From Scenedesmus sp. ARA3 (Eukaryota > Chlorophyta > Chlorophyceae > Sphaeropleales > Scenedesmaceae): 64,000 nucleotides of DNA. The stretch's first letter is position 1, and the number at the start of each line of letters is the position of its first letter. The position numbers and the translations under genes were made by a program. The stretch covers positions 1 through 64,000 of the forward strand of contig RWJK01001901.1 in the NCBI GenBank assembly GCA_004335835.1, in the 5' to 3' direction. The notes beneath the pieces were generated by a model. It saw only the letters and a list, made by a program, of their open reading frames with translations, was not told the origin of the DNA and did no database searches. Of this stretch, positions 23,570 through 34,359 are shown piece after piece.

Positions 23570-23574
23570 TGTAA
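23570..23574 (+). terminator. TGTAA poly(A) element of the ankyrin gene
   Basis: TGTAA about 240 bp after the stop codon, in a locally AT-richer stretch. Confidence 0.5.
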
Positions 23575-24256
23575 AGGAATCAGCGCCGTAGTTGGCAACG
23601 CGCGCTGTAACCACATGCTGGGCGGGAAGCTCTCCCGGGCCGGTTGTGGGTAATCGATGTTCAACTTCCAGTGCGAGTAGCGGATTCCGCCTCAATCGTT
23701 GTATGAAAACAACGTTGGTGCACGTAACAAGTTTTGAAGAGGTGCGAGGCTGCTCACACACCACAACAGACACAATGTATACACCATTTCTATCGAAGGT
23801 GCTCAGGATACTTCTATGCAAACTCTCTGTCAAAACCAGCACCAGCAGCAGTGAGAGTTTGGCAACGCCCGCTGCAACAGGCCCACAGGGGTGGACTCCA
23901 CTGGGAACTGCTTGTCACTTCAAGCACATGTAAGACCACCCCAGGGCGGAGCACCTGCCATGCTGTTGTTACAGCGCTGTGCCCCACTCTGCCATATCAT
24001 AGTGGTACTGCCCAGTTACTGCTATTGATGCAAAGACGAATTGTGTTGTGCCTGGCAGCTGCAGGACAGCTGGAAGCCCGTCAGATGCTGCTGGGCCTGT
24101 CAATATCCTGTTGAAACCCACAGCTGGTAACACGTCAACACGCTGCACGCACATGCTGGGCTGGGCACGTGAGGCACAGCACCCCAGGTTTGTTTGCGTG
24201 CTGCAGGCGCTGTTGCTGCACTAGAAACGGCAAGCTCCGGCCGGCGGTCAGCATGC
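23575..24256. other. Region between convergent genes
   Basis: Lies between the 3' end of the ankyrin gene and the stop of the minus-strand membrane protein. Only non-conserved short ORFs are seen. TTACA at about 23969 could be the minus-strand TGTAA signal. Confidence 0.45.
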
Positions 24257-26044
24257 TTAGCAGCAAGTACCACAGCAAGTGCCCCAGCGCTCCGCACATG
24301 TGGTGCTGCAACCACTGCTACAGCAGATTGTGCAGCACTGTTGGCAGGTGCCGTGACAGCAGCAGCGCGGCCCTGGATGCTGAGCATCTTTTTTGTGGCA
24401 GATGGGCCAGACTATGAACATGCCCACCCATATGCAAAAGACAGGAATGAGGATATATATTGTGTAGGCCATGAAAGAAGAAACCACAAGAAAGCTGGCT
24501 GCAGCGCATGCTGTCAGTGCCTGCAGGGCCAATAACGTAGGTGGCCATCTTGCAGCAGCTGCAGGCAGCGGCTTGTAAAACAGCAGCAGCACAAGAGCCA
24601 TAATGAGCAGCACGTGACACGGCGTGATCACAAGAAACAACTCACGAGAGCAATCCTTCAGTCCTAAGTAACATCTCCACGTTTCATCCGGAATAACAAG
24701 TGCTGCAGAGGCTGGGGTGCCTTGGCGCGATTCAACGTCTCTCAAAATCTCAATAGCAGCTTGCGGGGCCAGCAACACCGGCTCCACAGTAAGCAGCAGC
24801 CCTACAACTGCAAAGTACACATGGCCCAAGCATGACCTCAGTTTCGACCCATGCATGCACTTGTTCAGGGTTGGACAGCTGATCAATGCACTCCCTGCTG
24901 CCGATTGCTGCTGCTGTGCAGCCACCATGTGCCCTACTCTATTATCGATTTCAAGCAAAAACACCAGAGCAACAGAATTGAGCACAACCTGCACGCTGCT
25001 GGCCTGGACTTCTTGTGTGATTGAGAGCATACTAGCAGACAGCAACACCAAGAGAGCTGTGATCAGCTGACACAGAGGTGCGACAAGAACAGCAAGGCAC
25101 AGCAACCAGTGCAAGTGGGCCTTGGTCAGGCCTTTAGCGCTACCGGTGGTGTAGAATACTGGCAGTACGCCCGCCACTGCAGCAGCTACATGGCACAGGG
25201 TCGCAGCGCGGCGCACCTCGTCATGTGCAAACACCGCAACAGCCATGAGAGCCAGCAGGTTCACAAATATAGTTGACATTTGAGTAGTACTCACCCGTGT
25301 AGCAGGCTGTGGCCGTGGCTGTGGCCAGGCTCCCGAGCAATCTGCATGCGCAGCTGCAATGTCTGATATGTTGATGCCCTTCTTGTTCAGCGCTGTCTGC
25401 ATCCAGCACAGCTGTCCCTGCAGCTGTCCCATCTGCATCCACATATTTTCTTGGTCTGTGTCCTTGCTGTCGTTGAGGTCACCAGAGTGCGTCACTGCGT
25501 ACCACAGCAGGCACAGCAGCCCCAGCTGTAGAGCCACCGTAAACAGCAGCACAAGCAGCATGTGTGCCAGCTGCACACCCCTCACACCTCGCAGGACTGT
25601 CTTCACTGTTACGGCATACACGTCGTCAGACAGCTGCTTCACCAGCTGTTCGACACTCACACTGCCAGTGCTGCCGTTACCAGTGCCACTGCTGCCACCT
25701 GTACCATGCGTTCCAGCGTTAGCATCGCTTGTGTGCGGACCAGTAGTGGCATCAGCGTGTAACTGCTGCTGACCATCACGCTGCATGCTCACGGGCGGGG
25801 GAGCGGCCGCTGCAGCTGCTGCAGCAGTAGCAGCACGTACATCGCCGTGCTGCATAGCAGCAGGAGCCTGTCTTTCGCTGATGAACCTGACGGGCAATCT
25901 TTTGCTGCTTTGTATTGCGTTGTACCTGCAAATATCAAGCGGGGTGCGGGGAACAGGACCCAAGTTTGTCGAGAACGCAAAAGGAGCAAGGCCAACCCAT
26001 TGGTCATAAGACGCATCAAGTGACAGCTGTGCAGCAACATGCAT
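24257..26044 (-). CDS. Multi-pass membrane protein of unknown function, single exon
   Basis: Uninterrupted 595-codon frame, in contrast to its intron-rich neighbours; ATG at 26044. The first ~150 residues are low-complexity (poly-Ala, Gly/Ser/Thr). About eight hydrophobic segments follow, for example MLLVLLFTVALQLGLLCLLW, FVNLLALMAVAVFA, LLCLAVLVAPLCQLITALLV, VYFAVVGLLLTVEPVLL, VITPCHVLLIMALVLLLFY and YTIYILIPVFCIWVGMFIVW. A VVLNSVALVFLLEIDNRVG stretch carries an Asn-Ser...Glu-Ile-Asp motif that I associate only loosely with uncharacterised algal and protist membrane proteins. The C-terminal ~35 residues are Cys-rich with CC pairs (CCCHGTCQQCCTICC), suited to palmitoylation or metal binding (inference). 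Upstream in-frame starts are uncertain; another Met lies near residue 64. Confidence 0.75.
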   Translation of the reverse strand: MHVAAQLSLDASYDQWVGLAPFAFSTNLGPVPRTPLDICRYNAIQSSKRLPVRFISERQAPAAMQHGDVRAATAAAAAAAAPPPVSMQRDGQQQLHADATTGPHTSDANAGTHGTGGSSGTGNGSTGSVSVEQLVKQLSDDVYAVTVKTVLRGVRGVQLAHMLLVLLFTVALQLGLLCLLWYAVTHSGDLNDSKDTDQENMWMQMGQLQGQLCWMQTALNKKGINISDIAAAHADCSGAWPQPRPQPATRVSTTQMSTIFVNLLALMAVAVFAHDEVRRAATLCHVAAAVAGVLPVFYTTGSAKGLTKAHLHWLLCLAVLVAPLCQLITALLVLLSASMLSITQEVQASSVQVVLNSVALVFLLEIDNRVGHMVAAQQQQSAAGSALISCPTLNKCMHGSKLRSCLGHVYFAVVGLLLTVEPVLLAPQAAIEILRDVESRQGTPASAALVIPDETWRCYLGLKDCSRELFLVITPCHVLLIMALVLLLFYKPLPAAAARWPPTLLALQALTACAAASFLVVSSFMAYTIYILIPVFCIWVGMFIVWPICHKKDAQHPGPRCCCHGTCQQCCTICCSSGCSTTCAERWGTCCGTCC

Positions 26045-26674
26045 ACAGCACGCTATGATCGCAGCTGTCTAGCTCCGAGCCTGCAGTGCCTGCCGACTTG
26101 ATCAAGTGCACACCTTTTTGATAACAGGACCTAGGCGCAAAAGCATTCGGTGGAACAAAATGTGTACGCCATGGTAAACCAAAGAGCAAGCACGCCATCG
26201 CACCGGCTGTCTATCGTGGTGGGCTCTGCGTTGAAGACAACCCTATCTCGCAATTGGCCCTCCGACATATGTAGTAAGCAAGCATAACCATATGTTGATC
26301 CTCTTGTTGTGGCCATGGTCGTAACTGGAGGTGCTGTGCTTCGTTTCACAACTTTAGACCGAAGTTCGCAGGGCATGTCCCTTGGGTTCCCGTGGCAGTG
26401 GCACCGCTGCCCTGGGCGCTGAGCCTGCTCTCTGAGCAGTTAACAGTAAGACACAGATTATCAAATGTTGCAGTTGCAGCAAAGTCACTGCAGCGGGTAG
26501 CACAACACGTGCAGCACTTGTCAACAACAACTTGTTGTGACTTGTCAACAACTTTTCTGCCAGTACAGTAAGACAATCGCACCCCGGCTGCGGCCGCTGC
26601 GTGGCCTGAGAAACGCACTAGCCTGCTCTCCAGCTGTCCATCACACGCTGACTGCAGCTTACACTGGAACACGG
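26045..26674. other. Upstream region of the membrane protein and 3' region of PYRD
   Basis: No gene recognised. It should hold the membrane protein's promoter on the left and the PYRD 3' UTR on the right. TTACA at 26659-26663 is a possible minus-strand TGTAA, only 12 bp past the PYRD stop. Confidence 0.45.
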
Positions 26675-28207
26675 TCAGCTGTTGCTTGCTGCGGCCTGCT
26701 GCTTCATCCGCTCCATGAACTCCTGGTTGATGTCGTAGCACTGCTGCTGCTCTGCGCCCCCCACCAGTGCTACCTGGATGCCTGCTGCCTGCAGCGTGGC
26801 GATGCCTGCTGCTGCAACCAGCGGGTTGGGGTCACCGCAGCCGATGACCACCTGCACGGCAGCAGCACCAGCAGAAGCAGCAGGGAGGTCAATTGGCAGG
26901 GTCAGCCATCACTGCCCACAGCCCTATGCCAGCGAAGCACAGAAGCAGCGACAGGAAGAGAGCAGACATTGCAACAAGGCACACAACATACTGATGAGAA
27001 GTGGCCAATTTGTGGGCAGCGATTGGTAGACAGCAACAATTCAGCACCTGTCAAGTGTCACTGCACAGCCCGCCTTGACCACCATCAACAACAACATGTA
27101 TACACTTGAGTCCCACTCAAGGACACACTGCTGCCTTGTGTTTATCCCCGGACTAACTGGACTAGTTTGTCACTTGGCTTTACTCACCCGCGCCACGCCA
27201 GCATCCACCAGGGCCTGACTGCAGGGCGGCGTGCGGCCGTAGTGGTTGCACGGCTCCAGCGTAACGTACGCAGTAGCACCCCGCGCAGCAGTGCCTGCAG
27301 GCAGCCAAGCCATATCCACAATGTTTAGCTCCATCAAGCACTCACTGCTTGAACGTTGTAGGCTGAGCAGCTAACAGCAACAAACACAGTACACGTCATG
27401 CCAGGCAGTGGCCTTGCACCACAGGCTTACGCTTGCCGCCGCACCTGCTGCCCTCAGCGCGTACACCTCAGCATGCGGCATGCCTGCCTTGGGGTGGAAG
27501 CCCTCACCAATGACCTGGCAGCAGCAGCAGCAGCAGCATTGACGCACAGCATGATTAGACGTAGGCTTCAGCGTCACCGTCACTGCATGAACTACTGGCA
27601 AAGCAAGCAGTCAGGTGGCCGCGGCGGCACAATCTGACAGGTCACACAGTTTCCTAGACAGCAGTAACGTGCACTCTTGTCAAGCTGTCCCACCTGGCCA
27701 CCTTTTACTATGACGCAGCCCACAGCAGGGTTGGGGTGTGTCTTGCCTAGCGCACGCTGTGCCAGCTCCAGGGCTTGCAGCATGTACGCTCTGTCTTCTT
27801 GGCTGACTGCAGTACAGCAAGAAATGAAATGTAAGCCAAGCAGTCAAGTTGACACGGTGCAGCAGCATGCGCATCATGCCACTTGGGCAGTGACAGTGCC
27901 TGGTGATCATAGCATGCTTGCTGCTGTCAGCTGTTGGCTGGCGCACAACTGCAGCCAAGTTTGCTGTTTGGGGCCAGGTTAGAGCACTACGATGCTTCGT
28001 ATTCATAACAGCTATCAAAGAACATGTCGGATATCCTAAGACTGACTTTAGTCGCATCACACCTGCTCCTGTTGCCTGCGCTGTTGAGCGGCAAGGCGGA
28101 CCACGCATTCTCAAAAGCTGTTGTTGCTGATGCTGCCACGATTGTCGCTGCCTGCCATAGCTGCGTGCTGCCCCTCTGGACACTAGGCTGCTGCTGTTCA
28201 GTAGCAT
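26675..28207 (-). CDS. PYRD: Riboflavin-specific pyrimidine deaminase (RibD N-domain / plant PYRD), organelle-targeted
   Basis: Deaminates the 2,5-diamino-6-ribosylaminopyrimidinone phosphate intermediate of riboflavin synthesis, in plastids of green plants. Exons 28207-28063, 27806-27694, 27514-27445, 27294-27188 and 26851-26675; phases match, 203 aa. The first exon starts [20 protein letters not shown], a Ser/Arg-rich transit-like peptide. Zinc deaminase motifs: [12 protein letters not shown] (His ligand and proton-shuttling Glu) and [15 protein letters not shown] (two Cys ligands); also [15 protein letters not shown] and [15 protein letters not shown]. The frame stops at QQAAASNS, so the reductase domain fused in bacterial RibD, and present in degenerate form in plant PYRD, is missing. 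The donor of exon 3 is the internal CAG|GTGCGG; the stronger-looking GTAAGC 15 bp later is out of phase. Confidence 0.93.
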
Positions 28208-28679
28208 GACTTTGAAGCTGACTGCTACTTCTGCTGGCTCTGCGACACAACCTGCCTGCCTTGCTGTCTTGTGCTGCTGACGCTGCTGCTGCTGCTGACG
28301 CTGCTGCTGCTGCTGTGCTGCTGCTCCTGGTGGTGATGCGTTTGACTGGGAGTTTGCTGTGAGTGGCACTGTCAGAGCTCTTACATTCGTTGAAGGAACA
28401 CAGATTGAGATGTAATGCGTGCCGCAGTGGAGGTGACAGATAAGGGGACACAGCAACACCTTCTGTGACAGGTACGTTGGGGTTGTTTGTGGGTGCACTC
28501 TTTGAAGCGGGTTCGTTTGTTTTCGTAATCGCAGGTCATTTCAACTTTGAAGACTGTGTTTGCATCAGCTACGCAACCGAGCGATTAGACGACAGCACTG
28601 CGACATGTGCTGCTGTCGTGTGCCATGCTTTTCGCACCACTCCGTAACTCTATGAGCGGACACAATCTCAAGTAGATCG
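28208..28679. promoter_or_regulatory. Shared upstream region of PYRD (-) and NUP42 (+)
   Basis: 472 bp between divergent ATGs. The PYRD-proximal part contains a CTG-rich run (28270-28325) that keeps the PYRD frame open upstream, so a longer N-terminus cannot be excluded. Confidence 0.6.
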
Positions 28680-31656
28680 ATGGGACCTCGCTGGGGTGGA
28701 GGAGGCGGTGGGAATAGGGGTGAGGTTTACTGCACAGTGTCAACATCAGCAGCAAGCAGCAACAGCAGCAGCAAAATTACTTGCAGAAGGCACCACCAAA
28801 TACAGCTGCCCAAACCATTCTGCTTGCCTGTGTGTTACAGGAGGCTACCAGCAAGACAGAGGTGGCTACCAAGGCGGCAGGGGCGGCGGGGGTGGCTACC
28901 AGGTACAGCTTCTGCGCCGAGGCCCTGGTCAGCAGCAGCAGCAGCAGCAGGGCTCGCAAATGGCGGGACAAACACATCCCTTGTGGCCAACAGTCGTGCA
29001 GCATGCTGTTTGCAATAATCAGGGATATGGTAGAGCCCACGTGGCTGATTGTCGAGTTGCTTAGGCAGCCAGAGCATGGCAAGTAGAAGCTTCAAAGCAG
29101 GATGCAAGTTGTCTGCATAGCACTGGCACGCTGTGTCTGATAAGGGAGCCTGATTGTGCAGCTTCCACCACAGATAGCATTAGATGTGTCCGCATGGAGA
29201 TGACGAAGCGACAGCCTGCATGTCTCCCTTGTCTGGCCGCTGCCTGATTGCTACTGCAAACAGGGTGGCCGAGGCGGTTACAACAACCAAGGCGGTTACA
29301 ACCAGGGAGGCTACAACCAGCAGCAGCAGCAGCAACAGCAGCAGTACGACAACCGCCGTGGTGGTGGCGGCGGTGGTAACAGGGGCGGCGGCAGAGGCGG
29401 CGGCGGCGGCAATCGCTTTGGAGCATTAGCCAACTATGATGACGGCTATCAACAGCAGCAGCCACAGCAGCAGTACCAGCAGAGTAGAGGCGGCGGTGGC
29501 GGTGGCGGGTTTGGCAGCAGTAGCAGTACCAGGGGCGGCGGCGGCAGGGGTGGCTTTGGCGGGGGTGGCAGGGGCCAGCAGCAGCAGCAGCAGCAGGCGC
29601 CTGGCAAGCCGCATCAGGACTACCGAGTTGCTGCTGAGCAGGACTTGAGGACAGATCGGCCGCGCTGGCTGCTGAGCTGCTACGCCATTGACAGGGACCA
29701 GGCCAGCGACCTAGGAGGTGGGCGGCTGCGGCGTGCTTTGAACATAACCGTGCTTGTGTAGTCTGCCTAGGCATTGTCAGCAGGCCAAGGATATGCATTC
29801 TGCATTGGGAAGTAGGACAACAGGCATTCCTGCACACACAGCACCTTATGCTGCACAACTGCTCAACTTTCGTAATCCACACCCAGCTTCTGGTCTCTTG
29901 CTGTTTGGCTACCTGACTGCTTGACTCCAGGTGATGTGTCGCCCGAGGAGGTGCGCTGGAAGGATGCCGCGGAGGCGCGCTCAGGCCAGAAGCAGCCCTT
30001 TGCACTGAGCCAGGAGCTGCAGCAGGCGACAGCAGCCAAGCAGCAAGACATGGAGGACATGCTGCGGGTGAGCCGCTGTAGGACTAACAACAGCAGCGGC
30101 AGCAGCAGCAGCAGCTGAAGTACAGCATGCCAGGATGCTGGTGGAGCGCTCGGTCGGCCGGCGATGGCAGCTGCGCACTTTGCTGCCTTGTGCTTTGGTT
30201 TTGGGTCATGCTACCATTTTTCATGCGCTTTGGCTTCTCCGCACAGCAAGTAATATGCGCTGTGCTGTGCAGCCGCAACAGCCCCTCACATCAATCACTC
30301 GGCTGACACAAGTCATGCTGCTGCTGCTGCTGCTGCTAATGCCGACACCTCTGCTGTGGCATGTCACCTGCCACACAGTTTGTGCGCCAGAACAACAAGC
30401 CGCCTGCAGCAGGTGACCTGCGCAGCAGGCCCAACCCCTACGTGGACCTCTTTGCAGGAGGCGCAGCAGCAGGCACAGCAGCCACTGCTGCAGCAGCAGG
30501 CAAGCCAGTGTTTGGCAAGGCAGCGCAGCAGCAGCAGCAACCTGGAGGTGGCTTTGAGGCAGGTGGGTGCAATGAGCAGGCTGATCTATATGTTCATGTG
30601 TAGGCGATGAATGCACACGGACCAGCTCCATTGCACAGCCAAACTACAAGCAGCACCTGTCACTGTATAGCTAGAACCAGCTACACATTTTGTAAGAGCT
30701 TCCAGCGGTACACAATGCAGCAACTCCTGCTGGCAATGTGTTTGCGACAAACTGATGCTGTCTTGGCTGCGCCCTCACACATCCGTGCTTGTTTCATCTG
30801 CTGTGCCGCAGCTCCTGCTGCTGCAGGTGGCGCTGTGTTTGGCTCAGCAGCAGCAGCAGCTGGCAACTCACCGTTCGGAGCTGGGGGCGCCTTCGGAGCT
30901 GCTGCTGCTGCTCCTGCTGCTGCTGGTGGGCTGTTTGGCTCTGCAGCAGCAGCAGCCAACAGCAGCATGGCAGCAGATGCAATGACAGATGCCCCTATGG
31001 GTGGCGCTAGCGGCGGGTCAGTTGTGTTTGGCAAGGCAGCGCAACAGCAGCAGCAGCAGCAGCAAGCTGGAGGAGGCTTTGGCTTTGGTGCTGCTGCAGC
31101 AGCAGCAGCACCAGGTGGGTTTGGTGCACCTGCTCAAGCAGCACCAGCAGCTGCTGGTGGCTTCGGCAGTTTCGGTTCACAAGCAGCAGCTGGTGCCGGC
31201 GCCACAGGTGGCGGTGTTGTGTTTGGCAAAGCAGCAGCAGCTGGAGGTGGCGGCGGAGGGTTTGGCTTTGGAGCAGCAGCAGCAGCACCTGCGGGTGGTA
31301 CTGGCGGCTTTGGGTTTGGTGCTGGAGCTGGCGCTGCTGCTGCAGGTGGCCGGCCCAAGGTGCTGTTTGGTGCTCAGATAGATGGAGGAGGCCGGGGAGG
31401 AGGAGCAGGGGATGATTGGCTAGCAGGTGGGGTAGCAGCAGCACCCCCGGCAGCAGCAGCAGCACCCTTCGGATCTCCAGCCCCTGCAGCAGCAGCAGCA
31501 GCAGCAGCAGCAGCACCTGCAGCAGGTGCTGGTGCTGGCGGCAGTAGCGGAGGTGCTGGTGGGATGAGTGCTGAGCAGATAGCGGCGGCGTGGCAGGCTG
31601 AGCGGTTTGATGTGGGCATGATCCCTGATGTAGCGCCGCCACCAGAGGTGTGCTGA
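28680..31656 (+). CDS. NUP42: NUP42/CG1-like FG nucleoporin
   Basis: Component of the cytoplasmic face of the nuclear pore linked to mRNA export. Exons 28680-28719, 28841-28902, 29264-29717, 29931-30067, 30379-30562, 30812-31656; in phase, about 573 aa (the last exon could also start at 30827, a 15-bp in-frame alternative). The diagnostic core is RPRWLLSCYAIDRDQASDLG, GDVSPEEVRWKDAAEAR, LSQELQQATAAKQQDMEDML, and RSRPNPYVDLF, matching the plant CG1/NUP42 block (RPLW.L..YG...GD.S.EELR). Then come many GGFGFG and VFGKAAQQ type FG repeats, and the family's C-terminal tail AERFDVGMIPDVAPPPEV. The N-terminal CCCH zinc finger of plant and yeast homologues is absent; the chain begins MGPRWGGGGGG and is Gly/Tyr/Gln/Arg-rich (GGYNQGGYNQQQ) up to residue ~150. 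Confidence 0.8.
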
Positions 31657-31846
31657 TGTGCAGCGTTAGCACTGTGTGTAGATGTAGTAGGGTAGTGTGG
31701 TGGTTAACGATTGCTTTGTACAAAGACATGTCTTTGTCCAGGCCACTGACCTAGATTAGCGTGTCAGCTTTCAACACGGGTGGTCTATGTGGCAGAGGGA
31801 AGCTGAAGATGTTGTACACGTTCGTACATGTGTGTACGTTGTACGG

Positions 31847-31851
31847 TGTAA
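31847..31851 (+). terminator. TGTAA poly(A) element of NUP42
   Basis: TGTAA 190 bp after the NUP42 stop. A TTACA at 31890-31894 may serve the opposing transporter gene, so the two 3' UTRs may meet or overlap here. Confidence 0.5.
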
Positions 31852-31899
31852 CAGGCAAGAACAGCTACATGTAGGTGTACTGTACGCTTTTACATTCGC

Positions 31900-32460
31900 C
31901 TGAAGCATTTCTGTTCGCCAACATATGCCTGGTGTACACTGTCGCAACCAACCATGCTGGCTGCAGAGGCTCACTCCAGCATGCCGGCTGCAGACACCCA
32001 CATGTGCACACAAGTCGGCAGGAATACTTGCCGAACAAAGTCACAAACTTTAGTAGCCTCGCCACCACCATGGGGCCACAAGCATGCAGTGACCATTCAA
32101 GGCATAGACAGCATCTTGATAAGACAGAAAGCCATTCAGGGAACAGTCACCCAACCTCTGCCAGGCTATGTGCAGGCCCAAGGATACGAAAGAAGCAAAG
32201 TATCACAGTCCAACCGACACCACGCGCACACTCATACATACACGGTCAGCTGTACAAAGTTCACACAGCAATCTGGCGCAGCTGTGCAGCTGCAGGCCAG
32301 GACGTTTGTACATACAGCGCAACTGTTTTGCTGACATACTGGCAGCAAAGTGCATCATAGCCGCTATATGACATCCATAGTCATGGGCACACCAGCAACA
32401 CCATCCCGCTTGACACGACCGACCGCAGTGGCACTGGCGCAGCTGCAACCGCCTTGGCTG
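31900..32460. other. Convergent intergenic region
   Basis: Between NUP42 and the EamA transporter stop. No protein similarity is seen; the ORFs present are short and lack coding character. Confidence 0.5.
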
Positions 32461-34264
32461 CTACGACTGCTGCTGCTGCTGCTGCTGCTGGAGGATCTGT
32501 TGCTGCTGCTGCTGTTGGTGAGCATCTGGTGCAGCTGCTCCAGGGCCGTAAGGAGGCTCCTGCTGCTGCTGCTGCTGCTGCTCCTGCTGCTGCAGCATAG
32601 CCACGTCTAAGGACCCTCCTGCAGAGCTGAAGGATGGCCAAGATGCCCAGGAGGGTTGGGAACCACGCAGCAGCAGGTGCTGATGTGAACCAAGGAAAGC
32701 CTCTGCATCTCCTGCTGAAGTCGCAGCGAAACCAGGTGCAGCAGCTGCACCTTGGTCATGCTGCAGCTGCAGTTGCGGTGCTGGTGGAGTAACTGCAAAA
32801 GGGCCGAGGTCATCTTCTGCTCCCGCTGGCTGTGCTGCTGCTGCTACTACAAGTCTTTGTCCGTCCCTGCTACCTTGCTCAGCTAAATACAACACGGTGT
32901 CAGCGCTCCCAAGGTGCCGGCTGCTAATCAGCAGCTGGTCAATTGCCTCACTACTGCTGCCACCACCACCACCACCGCTAGTGTCACGGCCCAGCAGCTG
33001 CTGCAGCCACGGCGGCCGCCGCAACCCAGCAGCACTCGACTGCTGCTGCTGCTGCTGACCTGGCTTGCCGGCTTCCTGCCTGACCCTGCTCTCCATGCTG
33101 CTGCCGTGACCCGTATCTATGCTGATGCGGCCCAGCTGCACTGACAGCCCATCTGGCTGCTGCTGCTGCTGTTGTTGCCTAGCAGCACCTGCCAGCAGCC
33201 CCTGCTGCTCTGCTGCTGCATCATCACCAGGCAGGCTGCTGCTGTCCGCACCCGCACCATCTGCTTTGCTGCGTTCCGCACTGCTGCTGCTGCTGCTGCT
33301 GCTGCCGCCGCGGCGCACTGTGACCATGAGCACTCCTGCAAAGATGAGCACCCCGCCTGCCAGCGTTGGCAGCGTCAGCTTCTCATGAAATACGATCGCG
33401 CCAAGGATGTGGCTGTAGATGACGCCTGCAATTGCAAGGGGCCAGAGCAGTGGCAGCAAGGCGGCAATGTAACAGCATTGTTATGCCGTCGACCGCAGCT
33501 GAGCGGCAGCGCCTTTAGCTTGGAGGCCACATGACAGCGGATAGGAGAATAACAACAGCATTGCAGCTGCTCAGTGACATCTGACACACTTCCAGCCGCC
33601 CCGCCACCCACCAACCGCCTCACCTGTAAAGCTCACTGCTGCTGCACGCGCCGCAGGCATGATCCGAATCATTAGCAACGGCGCAACAAAGGATGACGTG
33701 GCAATGCCCAGCAGCAGCAGGCAGTAACAAAGCGCCACCGGCATATGCTGCGGCAGGCCCAGCAGCACAACAACTGCCACATCAACCCACCCACCTACTC
33801 TAGGCCCCTCAATCCTGTCTCGCCCCACACCCATCAACACCGGTCAACAATCAAGCACAGATACCTCACCTGTGAAGCTCACAGCTGCCGCACGCGCCGC
33901 CGGCATGATCTGGAAAGAGCGTGTCATCAGCAGCTGCGCAAAGAATGATGATGTGGCGATACCCAGCAGCAGCAGGCAGTCACGGGGTGCCACTGCCTTG
34001 GAATGCTGTGGCAGGCCCAGCAGCAGCGGCCACACCATGAGGGCGATGGTGGTGGTGTGGAACCACAGCGCTACCACAAGTGCCGGCTCCTTTTGCCCGA
34101 TCCTGCGCAAGGCAAAGATGTGGGGCAAGCAGGGGAGGGGCGTGGGGGATGTCACCAGCAGCCGCCGCCATACCATCAAGGTAACGGAACCGCAGAGCCG
34201 CAAGAATCTTGCTCAACGGTCCTGCGAGTGGCGTGAGCATGCAGGAGAGCTGCATGAAGAGATT

Positions 34265-34359
<95 letters not shown>

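Noticed and set aside
27421..27444. Donor AGC|GTAAGC for PYRD exon 3
   Set aside because: It looks strong but puts the next exon out of phase; CAG|GTGCGG gives the conserved [12 protein letters not shown] sequence.
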